Shown: piece by piece, positions 36,001 through 48,829 of the stretch
Position numbering within the stretch: the stretch's first letter is position 1
Layout of the letters: the number at the start of each line of letters is the position of its first letter
The notes under the pieces: generated by a model
What the model was told of the DNA's origin: nothing
What the model saw: the letters and a program-made list of their open reading frames with translations, nothing else
Databases searched by the model: none
Source: Ooceraea biroi
Lineage: Eukaryota > Arthropoda > Insecta > Hymenoptera > Formicidae
NCBI RefSeq assembly: GCF_003672135.1
Contig: NC_039508.1
Coordinates: forward strand, 3,906,001-3,970,000
Direction of reading: 5' to 3'
DNA length: 64,000 bases
Program-made: the position numbers and the translations under genes

Positions 36001-39000
36001 GGTGCACCAATTGCAGCAACTCAATCAACAGCTGCAACTTCAGTTGGATCAAGTGCAGGTAGAATTAAAAAAAAATTACTTCCTGTCCTGTCTGCATACT
36101 TGTTGCGAGTATTGTTCACTTTCTCTTTGATTTAGATACAACAGCAGCAGCAGCAGACACAGCAGACGCAACCGCAACCGCAACAATCTCAACAGCAGCC
36201 TCAATCGCAACAACAGACCAATGTAGTCGGTAATGGTGCAAGCAACATACTCATGCCCACTCAATTGATGTCGCACTTGCATCCTACGCATCATCATTTA
36301 CACAGCCTGGTAATTTTTAAAGTAATAACAGTAAATTAATCAGTACACAGTTAATAGCCAAGTTGTTAGATACTTGGTTACTAATACTTTGTTAAGCCTC
36401 GTGTCTACGACGCTAGAAATCGATCCGCGATCTCGACAAGGCTTTAGTTATATATAGTAAAATGCATTTGTTTGATTTTTTTCAATAGCAAACGCAAGAG
36501 AATCTTCCTGAACAAGTAGATCCCGAGTTAGCACGAAAGTATAGAGAAAATACTTGCGCGTTCTTCACTGGCGGCCAAAAATCCAAAACCTTTTCCGCTA
36601 ATGAAAGAGTACTGAAACTGGAAGATGGCACGGATATTCCTATCGACGATGCGTTTGAAATTTTTCGCTCCATCAGTTTTGACGACGCAGTGGATGGTGC
36701 GTATATCTTCCTTAAAAAATAGTAAAAATAAGATTTTTAAGTATATTATTATTTTATTCTTTTCATTTATTTGTAGCAACGGAAGATCAAGAAAAGCTTG
36801 AGTTAAAGAGATTAGATGTATCAAGCAATAAAGAACCACAGCAGCAGCAGCAGCAACATCTGCAAACTACGCAAATCGTTCAGCAGAGCGGCAGTCCGCA
36901 CGTGTCCCAGGAATATTTCACTGACCCAGTGTTATCCGTACCAACGGTGTCTCTTCCAACACTACAATCGCTGCAAGTGACCTTACCATCGCTACAAGTG
37001 ACCAGTGCTGGCGTCCAGATAGAGGCAGACATATCAGCAGGCTTACAACTAACAAGTGCGCAATCTTTGCAAAATCCGGCGCTCAAAAACCGTCTCAGAG
37101 CATTTGAAGAGGGCTTTCGCCAAGGTAGCATACACTTCCGCGAATGCATACAGCATATGAACCCCGAAACTTTCCAGCCACAGCTGTTACTGCAATCTTC
37201 CCAAATAAGTAAATATATCGATATGAATAATGTGTCCGTGCTGTAATAATTGTTAATTGTACTTGGTCTTGCTTGTTAACTAGCGTTTCCCACGCAAACT
37301 TTACCGGCCGTGAGCGGAACTACCGGGATTATAGATAGTATACCTCATCAGTCGAGCGGTTTTGCACAGTCCACCACCTGCAGCACCAATCAAGTTCAAG
37401 TGGCTACTCAGACTCAAGCGCCGGTCACGACGACCGTTGCTAACGTAGCCGCGCCCGACAAAAAACAGGTATACACTGCGCCCACGACCGGCAAAGGTAA
37501 AAAGGCAAGGTATCCTCTTTTGCCGCAACAACAATCTTGCCAGCAACAACAAACTGCCAGTGCTCAGCAAACTCCTAATTTTCCGGCGCAGAACTATCAG
37601 TTAGACCCAGCGACAGGTGAGAGTTGACTCTAACGATAATTTCTCCAAGAATAGTTTTAGAAATCGATTAATAAAGATTTCTTAATGACAAATTATGAAA
37701 AAATTAATGATTTGTTAATGACGAAGATATCTCAACAGTTGGGGGATATGCGACCAATCAAGTTCCACCTACGTCGTTTTCGTGTATGGACGTTGACTCG
37801 GAAACGGACAGCAATCATGATACAGCACTAACATTGGCGTGTGCAGGAGGACACGAAGACCTCGTGGAACTTCTTCTCAGTCGTGGTGCAGACATAGGTA
37901 AGTAAAACAATACACGTACATGGCATTATGTACATTATTACGACGTAATATTTATACATCGGGGGATTTAAGTATTTCCGAATATATCTTTGAGAATTAA
38001 ATGATAGCATATGTGCTATTGTTTAATTCAGATGTGTCATCATGCGACATGTAGTAGCACATAACATAGAAGAAAATATTGTTATGCGGTCCAGATTTTA
38101 CGATGTAAAAATATTTCAATTTTTATAACAGAGCACAGAGATAAAAAAGGATTTACGCCACTTATTTTGGCTGCGACCGCTGGCCATCAGAAAGTAGTAG
38201 AGATTTTATTGAATCATGGAGCCGACATCGAAGCGCAATCCGAACGTACCAAGGATACGCCATTATCGCTTGCATGCAGCGGCGGAAGGTTCGAAGTGGT
38301 CGAACTGCTGCTCAACCGTGGCGCGAACAAAGAACATCGCAATGTTTCCGATTACACGCCCTTAAGCCTCGCAGCATCGGGCGGCTATGTTAACATAATA
38401 AAGCTTTTACTTAGCCACGGCGCCGAAATTAATTCTCGCACAGGTTCGAAGCTGGGTATATCGCCTCTTATGCTAGCTGCTATGAACGGTCATACAGGTA
38501 AAAAATTAAATTATGATTTAATTATGAGATCTCTGATCATTTTTATCATCAATTTAATCTGATAATGTAATTAATTGCATTAAATTGCAACTGATATCTG
38601 TATTTCGCATAACTTTTGTACTAAACAGATAAGAAAATATATATTAATAATAATTTGTAGCGGCGGTTAAATTATTACTGGATATGGGCAGCGATATTAA
38701 TGCGCAGATAGAAACCAACCGCAATACAGCATTAACACTCGCTTGTTTTCAAGGAAGACACGAAGTTGTTAGTCTTCTTCTCGATCGAAAAGCCAATGTT
38801 GAGCATCGAGCAAAGGTAATGCAATATATATTACCCAACATTCAGATAATACAAAATGTAAATAATAATAAGCGCGTATACACGTTTGATCATGCTTTCG
38901 TACGGTATTATATAATTATATTGTGGAAGCACAGCAAGACGTAGATTAGTATGTTAAATTTTGATTGAAGGAGTTCGATTAGCGAACTACGTTGTTGATC

Positions 39001-40888
39001 AAAATACTCGAGATTGTACATTATTTTACCAATGCGAAATAATTATGGTTTTATTTATTTATTTTTTTTATGAAGACGGGTTTGACACCTTTGATGGAAG
39101 CAGCAAGCGGTGGCTATGTCGAAGTTGGCCGCGTATTACTCAACAAAGGTGCAGATGTTAACGCGACACCTGTTCCATCATCCCGTGATACTGCTCTTAC
39201 TATCGCCGCTGATAAAGGACACTGCCGTTTCGTAGAACTTTTATTGCAGAAGTAATTTGTTCACTTCATTATCATTATCAGGTTTCTTTTTACAAGAACA
39301 CAATAATAATCAGTCTTCTTATTCTTTTAGAGGCACCCAGGTTGAAGTAAAAAATAAAAAAGGGAACAGTCCGCTATGGTTGGCTGCAAACGGTGGGCAT
39401 CTTAGTGTTATAGACATGCTGTATCAGTCGCATGCAGATATCGACTCGCAAGATAATCGCAAGGTAAAAATATTTGCATAATTTATTTTATATATTTAAA
39501 ATGGAAAGGTTATTTAATGTAATATCGGTTACGTTTCTTTTTTTCTCTCTTTCGAAATTTTTGAGCAATTGTAAAACATCTTTTGTGATGACAATTAGGT
39601 CTCTTGTCTGATGGCCGCGTTTCGCAAAGGCCATATTAAGGTTGTCAAATGGATGGTGAATCATGTTACGCAATTTCCAAGTGACCAAGAGATGACAAGG
39701 TATATAGCGACTATCAATGACAAAGAGCTTCTGGAAAAGTGTCAGGACTGCGTTAAAGTGATTAGAGCTGCCAAAGAGACTCAGGCTGCTAAGGCGAACA
39801 AAAATGCTACTATACTACTTGAAGAGCTCGACATGGAAAAGAATAGAGAGGAATCGAAGAAAGCAGCTGCAGCGCGAAGACGTGAGAGAAAGAAAAAGAA
39901 GAAGCTGGAGAAAAAGGAAGTGAAACGTAGACTTCACGAGGAATATAAAAAGAACGAGACAGCATTCGAAGATAAAGAAGAAAGCGGGAAAAAATCGGGC
40001 GATGAGGAATGCGATCGGGCGGAAGATAGCGAACATGAGGCAGGCGATGAAAGAATGGAGAGTGTTCCATCGCCCGTGAACAGAAGCCCGGAAGATCCTG
40101 ATAGAGAAGAGGGTGATAGTGGAATTGATGCAAATAGTCAGGGCAGCTGTAGTAGTACCGACGTGAAAGCTCGAGAAAAGAAGAAAGATAAGAAAAAGAA
40201 GAAGAATAATAATAATCCCAGTAATAACGATAAGGATATATCTCCTCAGCGTTCACCCAAAACACTTCTCGCACAAAACACTAATTTATCTCAAAACACA
40301 GCAACATCGACTAAATCCCAAAATAACGCTTCAGAGAAGTAAGTAGGAAACGCCTTTTCTTCCTGTCTTGCATCATGAATCATCGTGAATAAATAAGCGT
40401 TACGAATAAAAATGAATATGATTTTAAAATGACATAGAACTACGTCGCCCCAACTATGTTAATACAATATTGTCTTATATAGCGATAATTTTTGCAGACG
40501 AATTATGACTAACGTTACCAGTGGCATGTCCGTGTCGACAACCTCGGTCACGACCACCAGAGCGTCCACAACTACCAGTTCTGATCGGAAACTTAAAGGT
40601 CAATTAGTTTTCGAGTCCTCCAGACATCCTGCTGATAGGGAGGATTTCGAAGCGACTGGTAACGAGACTTACGTTTCCGGCAAAGGCAAGAAATCGTACA
40701 ATAATAATTATGATGGCGATAGTCTGAACACATCGACGAAAACGAGTAACACGAGTCCGAAGCAAAGCGGAAAGCGTGAGGAGGGATGGAAAGAGGTTGT
40801 ACGAAAGTAAGATATACGCATTCGTAAATGTTTTTTAACGCGGACTTTTATAGCTCGGACAAAAAATTAATTTTATGTATAGAATCAG

Positions 40889-40933
<45 letters not shown>

Positions 40934-43848
40934 ATATGATACGATACGATATATATATGATTTCGATAGGGGACAATCGGACGATTCGGGAAGATTTATG
41001 AATTCACCATTCCGTTCTAAGAAGGTATCTGTTCCGCCAAATGCTATCAGTCGAGTTATAGGGAGGGGTGGTAGCAACATAAACGCTATTCGTGGTGCAA
41101 CAGGCGCGCATATTGAAGTGGAAAAGCAAAGTAAATGTCAAGGCGAAAGAATTATTACAATTAAGTGAGTATTTGATGGTGCGTCGTATTACAGAAACAA
41201 ACTATACTATATTTTATAATTAATACATGAATTTGAATATTATTAATGTAATACGTTTTATGTTTTCAGGGGATCTTCTGATGCGACGAAACAAGCTCAC
41301 TCATTAATAACAACACTTATTAAGGAACCAGAAGTGGATATATTGCATATGCTCTCAAAATCGAAGCTCAATAACCTCGTAACAACCTGGGACAAATCTG
41401 TGTCTACTGTTGCTGTAAGTGTGCGAAATCTATGTTATAAATTAAAATTCATTTAAGGTGCGGGGCGATGAAATTAATTAATTATGAATTATTTTAGACA
41501 AATAAAACGAAAGTTGGCTCTGTAAATAAACCATCTAGTCTGGCATCCAGTACAACTAGCAATCAAGTTAACAAATCGGGATATCCATCAGGTGTATCTA
41601 CAGTTAATTCATTGATTCTTCGCTCGTCGTCCACCATTAAGCTTGCCGGCACATTCACGCCTTCTTTGCCACGTGCGACAGCACCTAGATTAGTAGCTGC
41701 AGGTAATATGAAATGAGTAAAATTGTTACTAGGAATAGTTGTAACACCGTATTTATTTTGGTATTGACAGAAAAATTTAATCTATACTAATAAGTTAATT
41801 TTTTCATTGATTTGTGGTAATATTTACATCTATTACTCTTACATTTGAATCTAGCTTTGCAATTATTGATTGAAATTGCAGTTGACGTAATTATTGTTAT
41901 ATTTATATACTGCTATTCTGTATTGAGTTCTTATTTTATAAAACATGTAGTTAGTATACAGTACGTTAAAATGCAAACGTGTACAGCGGAAAAACGCGCG
42001 CAAGCCGTGGCCGCTCAAATGGCCTCCTCGTCCAACACCAAGACGACGATGTCATACACGAGCGCGATCATGACCGCTGGTAGAACTGGGACGAAGATCG
42101 TCACGACGAGCACCACGCAGACTTTCGCGGCAAAGTTGTCCGAGATCACTGCCTCGACTCACAGCTCCACTACAGTCATGCAAGCCACTCATACCGTACC
42201 AACGAATAAGCAGCAAAAGCCTGTGGCGCAAGCCGCGACTGTGACTGTCATGTCAGGCACGTCAGCGGCGATCGCTCACACAACCAGCCAGCAGCAGCAA
42301 CAGCAGTCTGTAGTGAGTACATCGCCCAAACACTGCCGACCACTGTCCACTTTGTCTACCCAAGCAACAATGGCGTCTCACTATCCCGGAAAATCAAATT
42401 ATCCGCTTGGAACGAACACTATCTCGTCGTCGGCCACGGGCAACGTTATGTCGACGACCAACTGTCCAGAAAGTTCGACCGTTTCGACGTCAGCCAGTTC
42501 CATTCGCGTCACACCTTCGCCGCCCGTAGCATCTTCGCAGACGCAAACGTTACCGCCGCCGCCGCCGCCGCAGCAACAACAATCCCAGCAACAATCGACG
42601 CAACAACAATCGCAGCAAGCTGCTCGTAGCACTACTCCCGTCGTTATGCAGGAGCACCAGCAGCAGCAACAACAGCAGCAGCAACAGTCGAACAGTACGC
42701 CTCTCGAGTATTCGCTGTTCAATGATACTTTCACCAAAGTTACGCAACAATCGATGTGGGGCGGAAGAGAGAACGAATCTCAAAAGGGTATGAATTTCGC
42801 TACTGTTGCTGGTGGTGGTGTATCATCGAACACGGGCTCGGGATCGTCTACGGCCAAGTTTGATAGTTCCCCACCGCAGGTACGAATTATTTGCTTTTTT
42901 TCCACATTTATCGCGGAATATTTGATAATTGAATCCTTAAAAAAATATAATTTTAAAGCAAATTTAAAAATGGAACATTTTTTTTAAGCTTTCCAAATTT
43001 AAACAATTTTTAAAATTAAGACAATGTGTGTATAGAAAATTTACAAAATTTATTCGTTGATAAGAAGAAATTTTTTGTATTCTATATTGTATGTGTATTA
43101 TATTTTTTTATATCAATATAGCGCGATCGCACTAATTGCCATTTTCCGAAGGAGAAGTAATAAAAGCAATGATGAACGAGTTTCGAATTTCAAATACAGG
43201 TGGACGCATCGAAAGCTCCAGGATATCGTGGAACAACAATGTGTTCCCCGGTTTCCAGCAAATCGGGTGCTACGAGCAGTGCTTCGAATAACGTAATGGG
43301 CAATGTAGCATCCTGCTCGGTGCACAACAATCCTATGCAGCCCGCACAATTTCAATCCTCGACGAACTACAGCGAACATCCGCTACCCAACAAGCCGCCT
43401 GGGAGTCTAGCGGTGGCTAGACCCGTGATCCCTCAGCAAGGTATCGACATGGGAACGAGCATGGCGGCGCAGTTCAATAGACAAGCAGTATATCAGGGAG
43501 ATCTGACGTCGAGAAACGCGACGACGCATCAACCGGCAGCACACGTGATACCTTCCACGTCACAGCCGGCGTTAGATGTTGGTCTCTTCAAGGCAGCAAA
43601 CAGTGGCGGTGGATACGAACATCCGAACGTGAACTCTAGCTTGTTAAAGATGGTGCCAAACGAGAGCCAGGGTGGTGGCGGCCACCCCCTGCTCCCGTTC
43701 CACCCGCACATGCAGAGTTTCGCTCAGACCATCGCGCCATCTGCCTCTGTCATCAACACCACTGTCAGCATGTCGAGGTTGAATCCGCGCGCCCCCGATT
43801 TCTCGAGCTCGATGCATCTCACGAGCAAGCCGCAAGTGACGATGTTCA

Positions 43849-43885
<37 letters not shown>

Positions 43886-45009
43886 GTCGGGACTGCATCC
43901 GGCGAATATATTCGCTGCCACCGTGCCAGCACCGCCGCCGTCCGCGATACAGTCCAATAATCTAGCGATGCTCGGAAATTTCCCGCTGGGAAAGTACCAG
44001 GCGCCCTCGCGAGCGACGCCGGCAGTGAACACCTGCATTTCGACGACCGCTCAATCGACACGCTGGCCGTTCGCCGCACCGGCGCCGCACAGCACGTACC
44101 CTCCGCATCAGGATCCCATGATGAGCCAAATGGGATTCTCCAACCATCTGGCGAATATCGGCGCGCAGCCCGGTGGCAGTATCGATTTGATTACCAGTCT
44201 AGAAAACGGTGGCTCGCCCGCAATATCCCCCTCGTCGCCGGGACAGGTTGCTCAAGAGATGAGTCAGTTAAAGCTCGAGGATCGTAAGGTGCCGCGACCT
44301 ATCGGCACTGAGAGAGCATGGAAGAATTACACGGCTACGGGTCTGGGTGGTCCAGGTGGGGATGCCGAGTCCATTAATTGGATGCTCAACGAGAAACTAG
44401 TCGGTTCCTGGGCCACTAATTGCAACTTAGCGCCTGGTATCGACAGGCATCAGATGTTTCGATCAAATCCTTCCTACAACCAACGTCTAGCCAACGTTGA
44501 ACCCGAGATTCATCCGATGATGGACTCTACCTTCCAGGTAACAAATCATTCTCTCGGACGTTCTAGTTTACTAATCTATTACATTTTATCGTATTGTGCC
44601 GAGTTGTTGTTGCTGCTTTAATACACTCGTGTTCCTTTTTCAAAATTCAATAACTTATAACGACTCTTTCGTGTCTCTAGGGCCATGTAGATACGCAGCA
44701 ACCCTTTCCGGCTAATGGAAACGCCGCGACGTTGTCCCTCATGCCAGGATTGACACTGTTGCCTGGACAGTTTGGGGCACCTGGGCTAGCGGAAATCCCG
44801 TCAAACGAACCGAATAAAATGGATCCACCCGCGTGGGGCATACCCGACGCTGTGCAAGATAAACAACATCCGGTAAAATTATTTTTTATTTATTAAAAGT
44901 TTTCTTTCAAAATTCCAAATTAATGTAACGAGCGTTAACAAGGAAATTGATGCGTACAATATGTGTCAACTTGGTTTGCTTGCAGGCGTGGAACAAGTGG
45001 GCCCACTAG
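23664..45009 (+). CDS. mask: Mask: multiple-ankyrin, single-KH domain protein (ANKHD1/ANKRD17)
   Basis: 28 coding exons join in phase to about 3187 residues: 23664-23918, 29261-29698, 31437-31584, 31718-31998, 32546-32831, 32933-33234, 33336-33551, 34338-34967, 35168-35372, 35469-36058, 36136-36309, 36489-36696, 36777-37208, 37284-37616, 37739-37897, 38132-38497, 38661-38815, 39076-39251, 39331-39463, 39599-40338, 40498-40806, 40970-41164, 41270-41414, 41498-41702, 41951-42879, 43200-44537, 44681-44872, 44986-45009. Order: the conserved LEALLEAAGIGKLS block, 15 ankyrin repeats (residues about 185-670), a Gln-rich linker, 10 ankyrin repeats (about 1525-1850), a charged coiled coil, a KH domain (VIGRGGSNINAIRGATGA, about 2195-2260), and a long Gln/Ser/Pro/Ala-rich tail ending AWNKWAH. 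In flies Mask is a Yorkie/YAP cofactor and affects receptor tyrosine kinase signalling. Exon 25 could instead begin near 41883. Confidence 0.95.
24893..25257. mobile_element. Long palindromic foldback element flanked by TTAA
   Basis: Two arms of about 175 bp, from GGGGATGCTGGAGTTGC on the left to its inverse complement on the right, are nearly identical and meet around a spacer of about 15-20 bp at 25068-25085. TTAA stands immediately outside both ends (24889-24892 and 25258-25261). TTAA duplication is typical of piggyBac-type insertion, but the ends do not start CCC as expected for that family; a TA duplication is the alternative. No coding capacity. Confidence 0.85.
25409..25535. ncRNA. Candidate hairpin RNA in Mask intron 1
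   Basis: The segments 25409-25469 and 25475-25535 are imperfect inverse complements over about 60 bp, with scattered mismatches and small bulges, around a loop of about five bases (TATAC). GTTGGAATGAAAGAAA pairs with TTTCTTTCACTCCAAC next to the loop. The mismatched stem resembles a long pri-miRNA or endo-siRNA hairpin, but an old foldback transposon would look the same. I recognise no known miRNA seed. Confidence 0.3.
29699..31436. other. Mask intron 2 (1.7 kb)
   Basis: AT-rich, with a GT/GC-type simple tract at about 29860-29895 and (AT)n at about 30636-30659. Apart from CTAATTATCTAACTAAT-like short repeats around 30490-30560, nothing else was noted. Confidence 0.5.
34071..34186. repeat. 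Two-copy tandem repeat in a Mask intron
   Basis: Units 34071-34129 and 34130-34186 share CTAGTATTGATA(C/T)GAAGC followed by AATAATGTTAATTG with a few substitutions. It lies in the intron between exons 7 and 8. Confidence 0.8.
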
Positions 45010-48000
45010 GAAGCGATGAGTGAACCCATCACGGTGATAGTCTCAATCTCTCACCCGACGCAACAAAATGTGCATCTGAAATTCGTAGTAGCAATAGAAT
45101 ATTGAATTGGATTAATTATTTGTAGGCGCATAAAATTATATTATCTCTCAATATATTCGTTCAAACACGGTTTCTCCACATTACTTGTCATACTAGATGA
45201 TAAGACGACGAATCCTCATGCAATCGTAATTATTAATACGTTGTGGAAATTAATTAATTGCAACATATAAAATATAATAAGAGCAATCGACACCGTGAGT
45301 AAGAAAAACAGCGACACGGTGTAGGAACCCAATTGTTGTGTAGATTCCTTTTTTTGCCACATGCTTTGTATGCTCTGCTATTAATTATTGATTGACATAA
45401 GCGCGCTGATGATTAACTAATATATATATAAAGATTTTCTTCTATCATCGAAAATGCTCTGAATTCGTGATGTTCAGAATAGCATGATAGAGAAACACAC
45501 CGATTGCGACTTATCGCGAGAGAATCCAGATATAAACATGATGACGCTTGTATCACTTCCGCTTCTGCAGTAGAAATAATTTAGAAATGTGGCAGAAATT
45601 AATTGCGAAACCGGTTGAAATTATTATTATTTACGTTGATGACACTCGTGCTTCTACACATAGATGCGAGATAATGCAGATCGAGAAGCACGCGTTTCTA
45701 TTTGTGCTGCATAAAGCATTGTTGATTATATGGATGCGAGATATTAACAATCGTGTAAATAATTCCTTCGTAAAACGGGATTCCGATCACTTCCAATGCT
45801 GCAAAGCGATATACCGAAGAAGACATACCCGGAATGAAAGACGGAAAGAGATGAGATCTTGGACGTTGAATTGACTCAGTTTGAACCTGGATATTGTTCT
45901 CTTTCCACTTTTGCACTCGCGCTTGAAACGTCACTTCCACTACTAAGCCCGAATGTTTCTTCGATTCCTTTATCATCTCTTCGCCCGGCTGTTTTGCATA
46001 CACGTACGATTGTACAAACCGCATAAACGACTGTACGTTGGTGCTGCGTCAGTAAAACGATCGAAGACACACGAACGAAGGGAACATGACGACGAGTAAC
46101 TCGATTCCTGCTAATTACGAGATTCAGTTGTCCAGCCGTCTTGGTAGATTTATATATCTTCAAATCCCATTTTGTTTTCTTGTAAACGCAACTGTTAATT
46201 AGGATTAACCATCGTAACGAAATCACACCCTATTACGAGCAGATTAACACATCCGAACATATATTAATCGTAGTAATACCTGCCTAGCGAGTTTTTATCG
46301 AGTGCACCCACATGAAAAATACGCATGAGTACACAGAAATGCCACGCATAAATGACCAGGTTCTTGAAATCGAATTTGTGTAAGCGTTACAAGAAACGTC
46401 ACGAATCGAATACATATTGTACTAATAATATATTATATTATATATACTGAATCTTATTCGATCAATGAATACTGTTCATTGTTAAAGTGGTAGTGGGCCG
46501 CCAACGCATAAAGATATAGCTGTGCGTCCCTAGTGCGACAGTGCTATTATAATACTATTATTGCTGTGGTGGTAATAATGTTTATTATTATATTATGGTT
46601 ATTATTACACAACACAAGACATAACTATAGGAAAGAAAGGATGAATAAAATAGGTACATAGAGAGAGAAACGTCACCCGCTATCTCGGCTGGACTTAGTA
46701 ATGATATAATATTATATAGATATACACCACTTGATATATGAAATGTTCATTTCGATTGAACATTCGAAAATCTTTCTTGGTGGGGATTTCGGCAAGTGTT
46801 CAATACATAGCGACGATATACCGTAATTGAAACGGTCCTCACACGCATATTCAATGAAGCTGATGATGATGATGGTGATGATGATAATGATGTTGAAGCT
46901 CATGGAAATCGTACGAGGGCTTTTTGACCTATATTCCAGGGAGCGCTTCAATTATTCTCTAAGGATACATTGTTATAATTTAAAGCCTATTTTCAAATTT
47001 GATTTATGATATCGCGATATATATATATATAAAACTATTATATGACATATAACAATAAAGCAAATAAATAAATATAACGACGATGAATTCATTAAGATTT
47101 CTTCATTATATTTATCATCCCAATTCACGTCCTCCTCAAAAGGTTTTATTTCCTTGATGTTTCATCAAATACTATTACATATTTAATTTTCTTTTAATTC
47201 TGGTTTTAATTTTTCTTTAAATATATTACATATCAAGTTTTATTATTTATTATTTTTTAAATGTAAGAAGTTTCATTTTAAGAATTAATTACAGTAATTT
47301 TTTATTAATATTAAATAATTGAAATTTCATATCGTACATAATAATGTTTAATATGTATCATACAATTAAAATATTCTGATTATACTTGTCATAATTTACA
47401 TTGTTTAAATATTCTCATCAAATTTAAGTAAATACGATAAAGTAATTTTCTCTGATAACATGCTTTACTGATTATTTTATTACGTTCTATTCGAAAGAAT
47501 TCTCTGTAGATGAGAGATTTATCATTTTCCTTAAGGATTATGGAAGGAAAAAATAAATGTAACAGTTTTATCATAGAAAAATGTTTAATTTAAGAGATAT
47601 ATAAGCTTACACGTTAGTAATACCAAAGAAACAGAAACTTACAACGTCTGTAATAGAGAACAATTTTTTCATAACAGTCATTACATTAAATAACAAATTA
47701 TAAAAAATTCAGAACTTCATGCTATTCTGTCACATCAGCTTGAGAACGTTGAAACATATAACTGATGCGCTAAATTTCACATTTGTAATCTCTCTATTAT
47801 AAGATAATCTTTTCATTTCATCATCGATTCAGCTGATGTGACAAAATTCGCGATTTATTGTACAATAAAAATAATAAATATTTACACATGTGATAGCATA
47901 TTTATACAGAAATTCAGTACTGCGCAAGAAAGAGTTGATATTGATTGTCAAACCTTCAAGTTGACAGCTTTCCCTCTTTCTCTCTCTCTCTTTCTCTCCC

Positions 48001-48777
48001 CCTCTTTTTCTCTCTCTCTCTGAATCGACTATGTATAATAGTTTCTACATATAAAAAAATATATTTATATAAAATAAATATGTAATTACATGATAATGCT
48101 CGATTAACGTAGCCCGTGAGAGATCACAGTCTCTCTTTTAAGTAAGCGGCGCATAAGTAGATAATTTAAGTAGATGATTATTAAAAATACCAAAACAAAT
48201 TCAAGTAACTAATTCATCATGGATAAACATCATATACATCGCATTATGAAATTATGTTTCAAGAACCATATATATCATTGTGTGCATCTAGTCGATCACA
48301 GAGAGTCGAAGTTTCCGAGGATTTTTAAAATCACGAGTGGCATCTGGAAACCAACTGTTTACACGCATATACACACGCATACGTACGCACGCACTCGCAA
48401 ATACGATACATATAATTAATAAAATAAATAAAAGGAAAGGAAGTTGTACGAAATAATAATTAATCTATTTCTTGCCTGTCGTCCGACAGAATAGTGATAA
48501 ATAAAGCCGTTTGTACAAAGCGGAAGATAATTCTCGTAGTCTAATCTTATAAAATTGTCTCTTATATACTGTAAGGAACCAAAATGCTACTTTTTATGGT
48601 AGGAAAGGGCAGCCGAATCATCGTATAACGGAGATGCCTACACACACTGAAACAATTCTCTCTTTCTTTCTCTCTCTCGCTCACTCGCTCGCTCGCATAG
48701 CGAAATAAAAAATAAAATTTATGCCACATGATTAGAAATGTGTATTACATGCGTTTACTTATTCTGTGATTTATTAG

Positions 48778-48829
<52 letters not shown>

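Noticed and set aside
42399..44147. Minus-strand open frames rich in Cys, Leu or Arg
   Set aside because: Antisense shadows of the Gln- and Ala-repeat coding exons of Mask.
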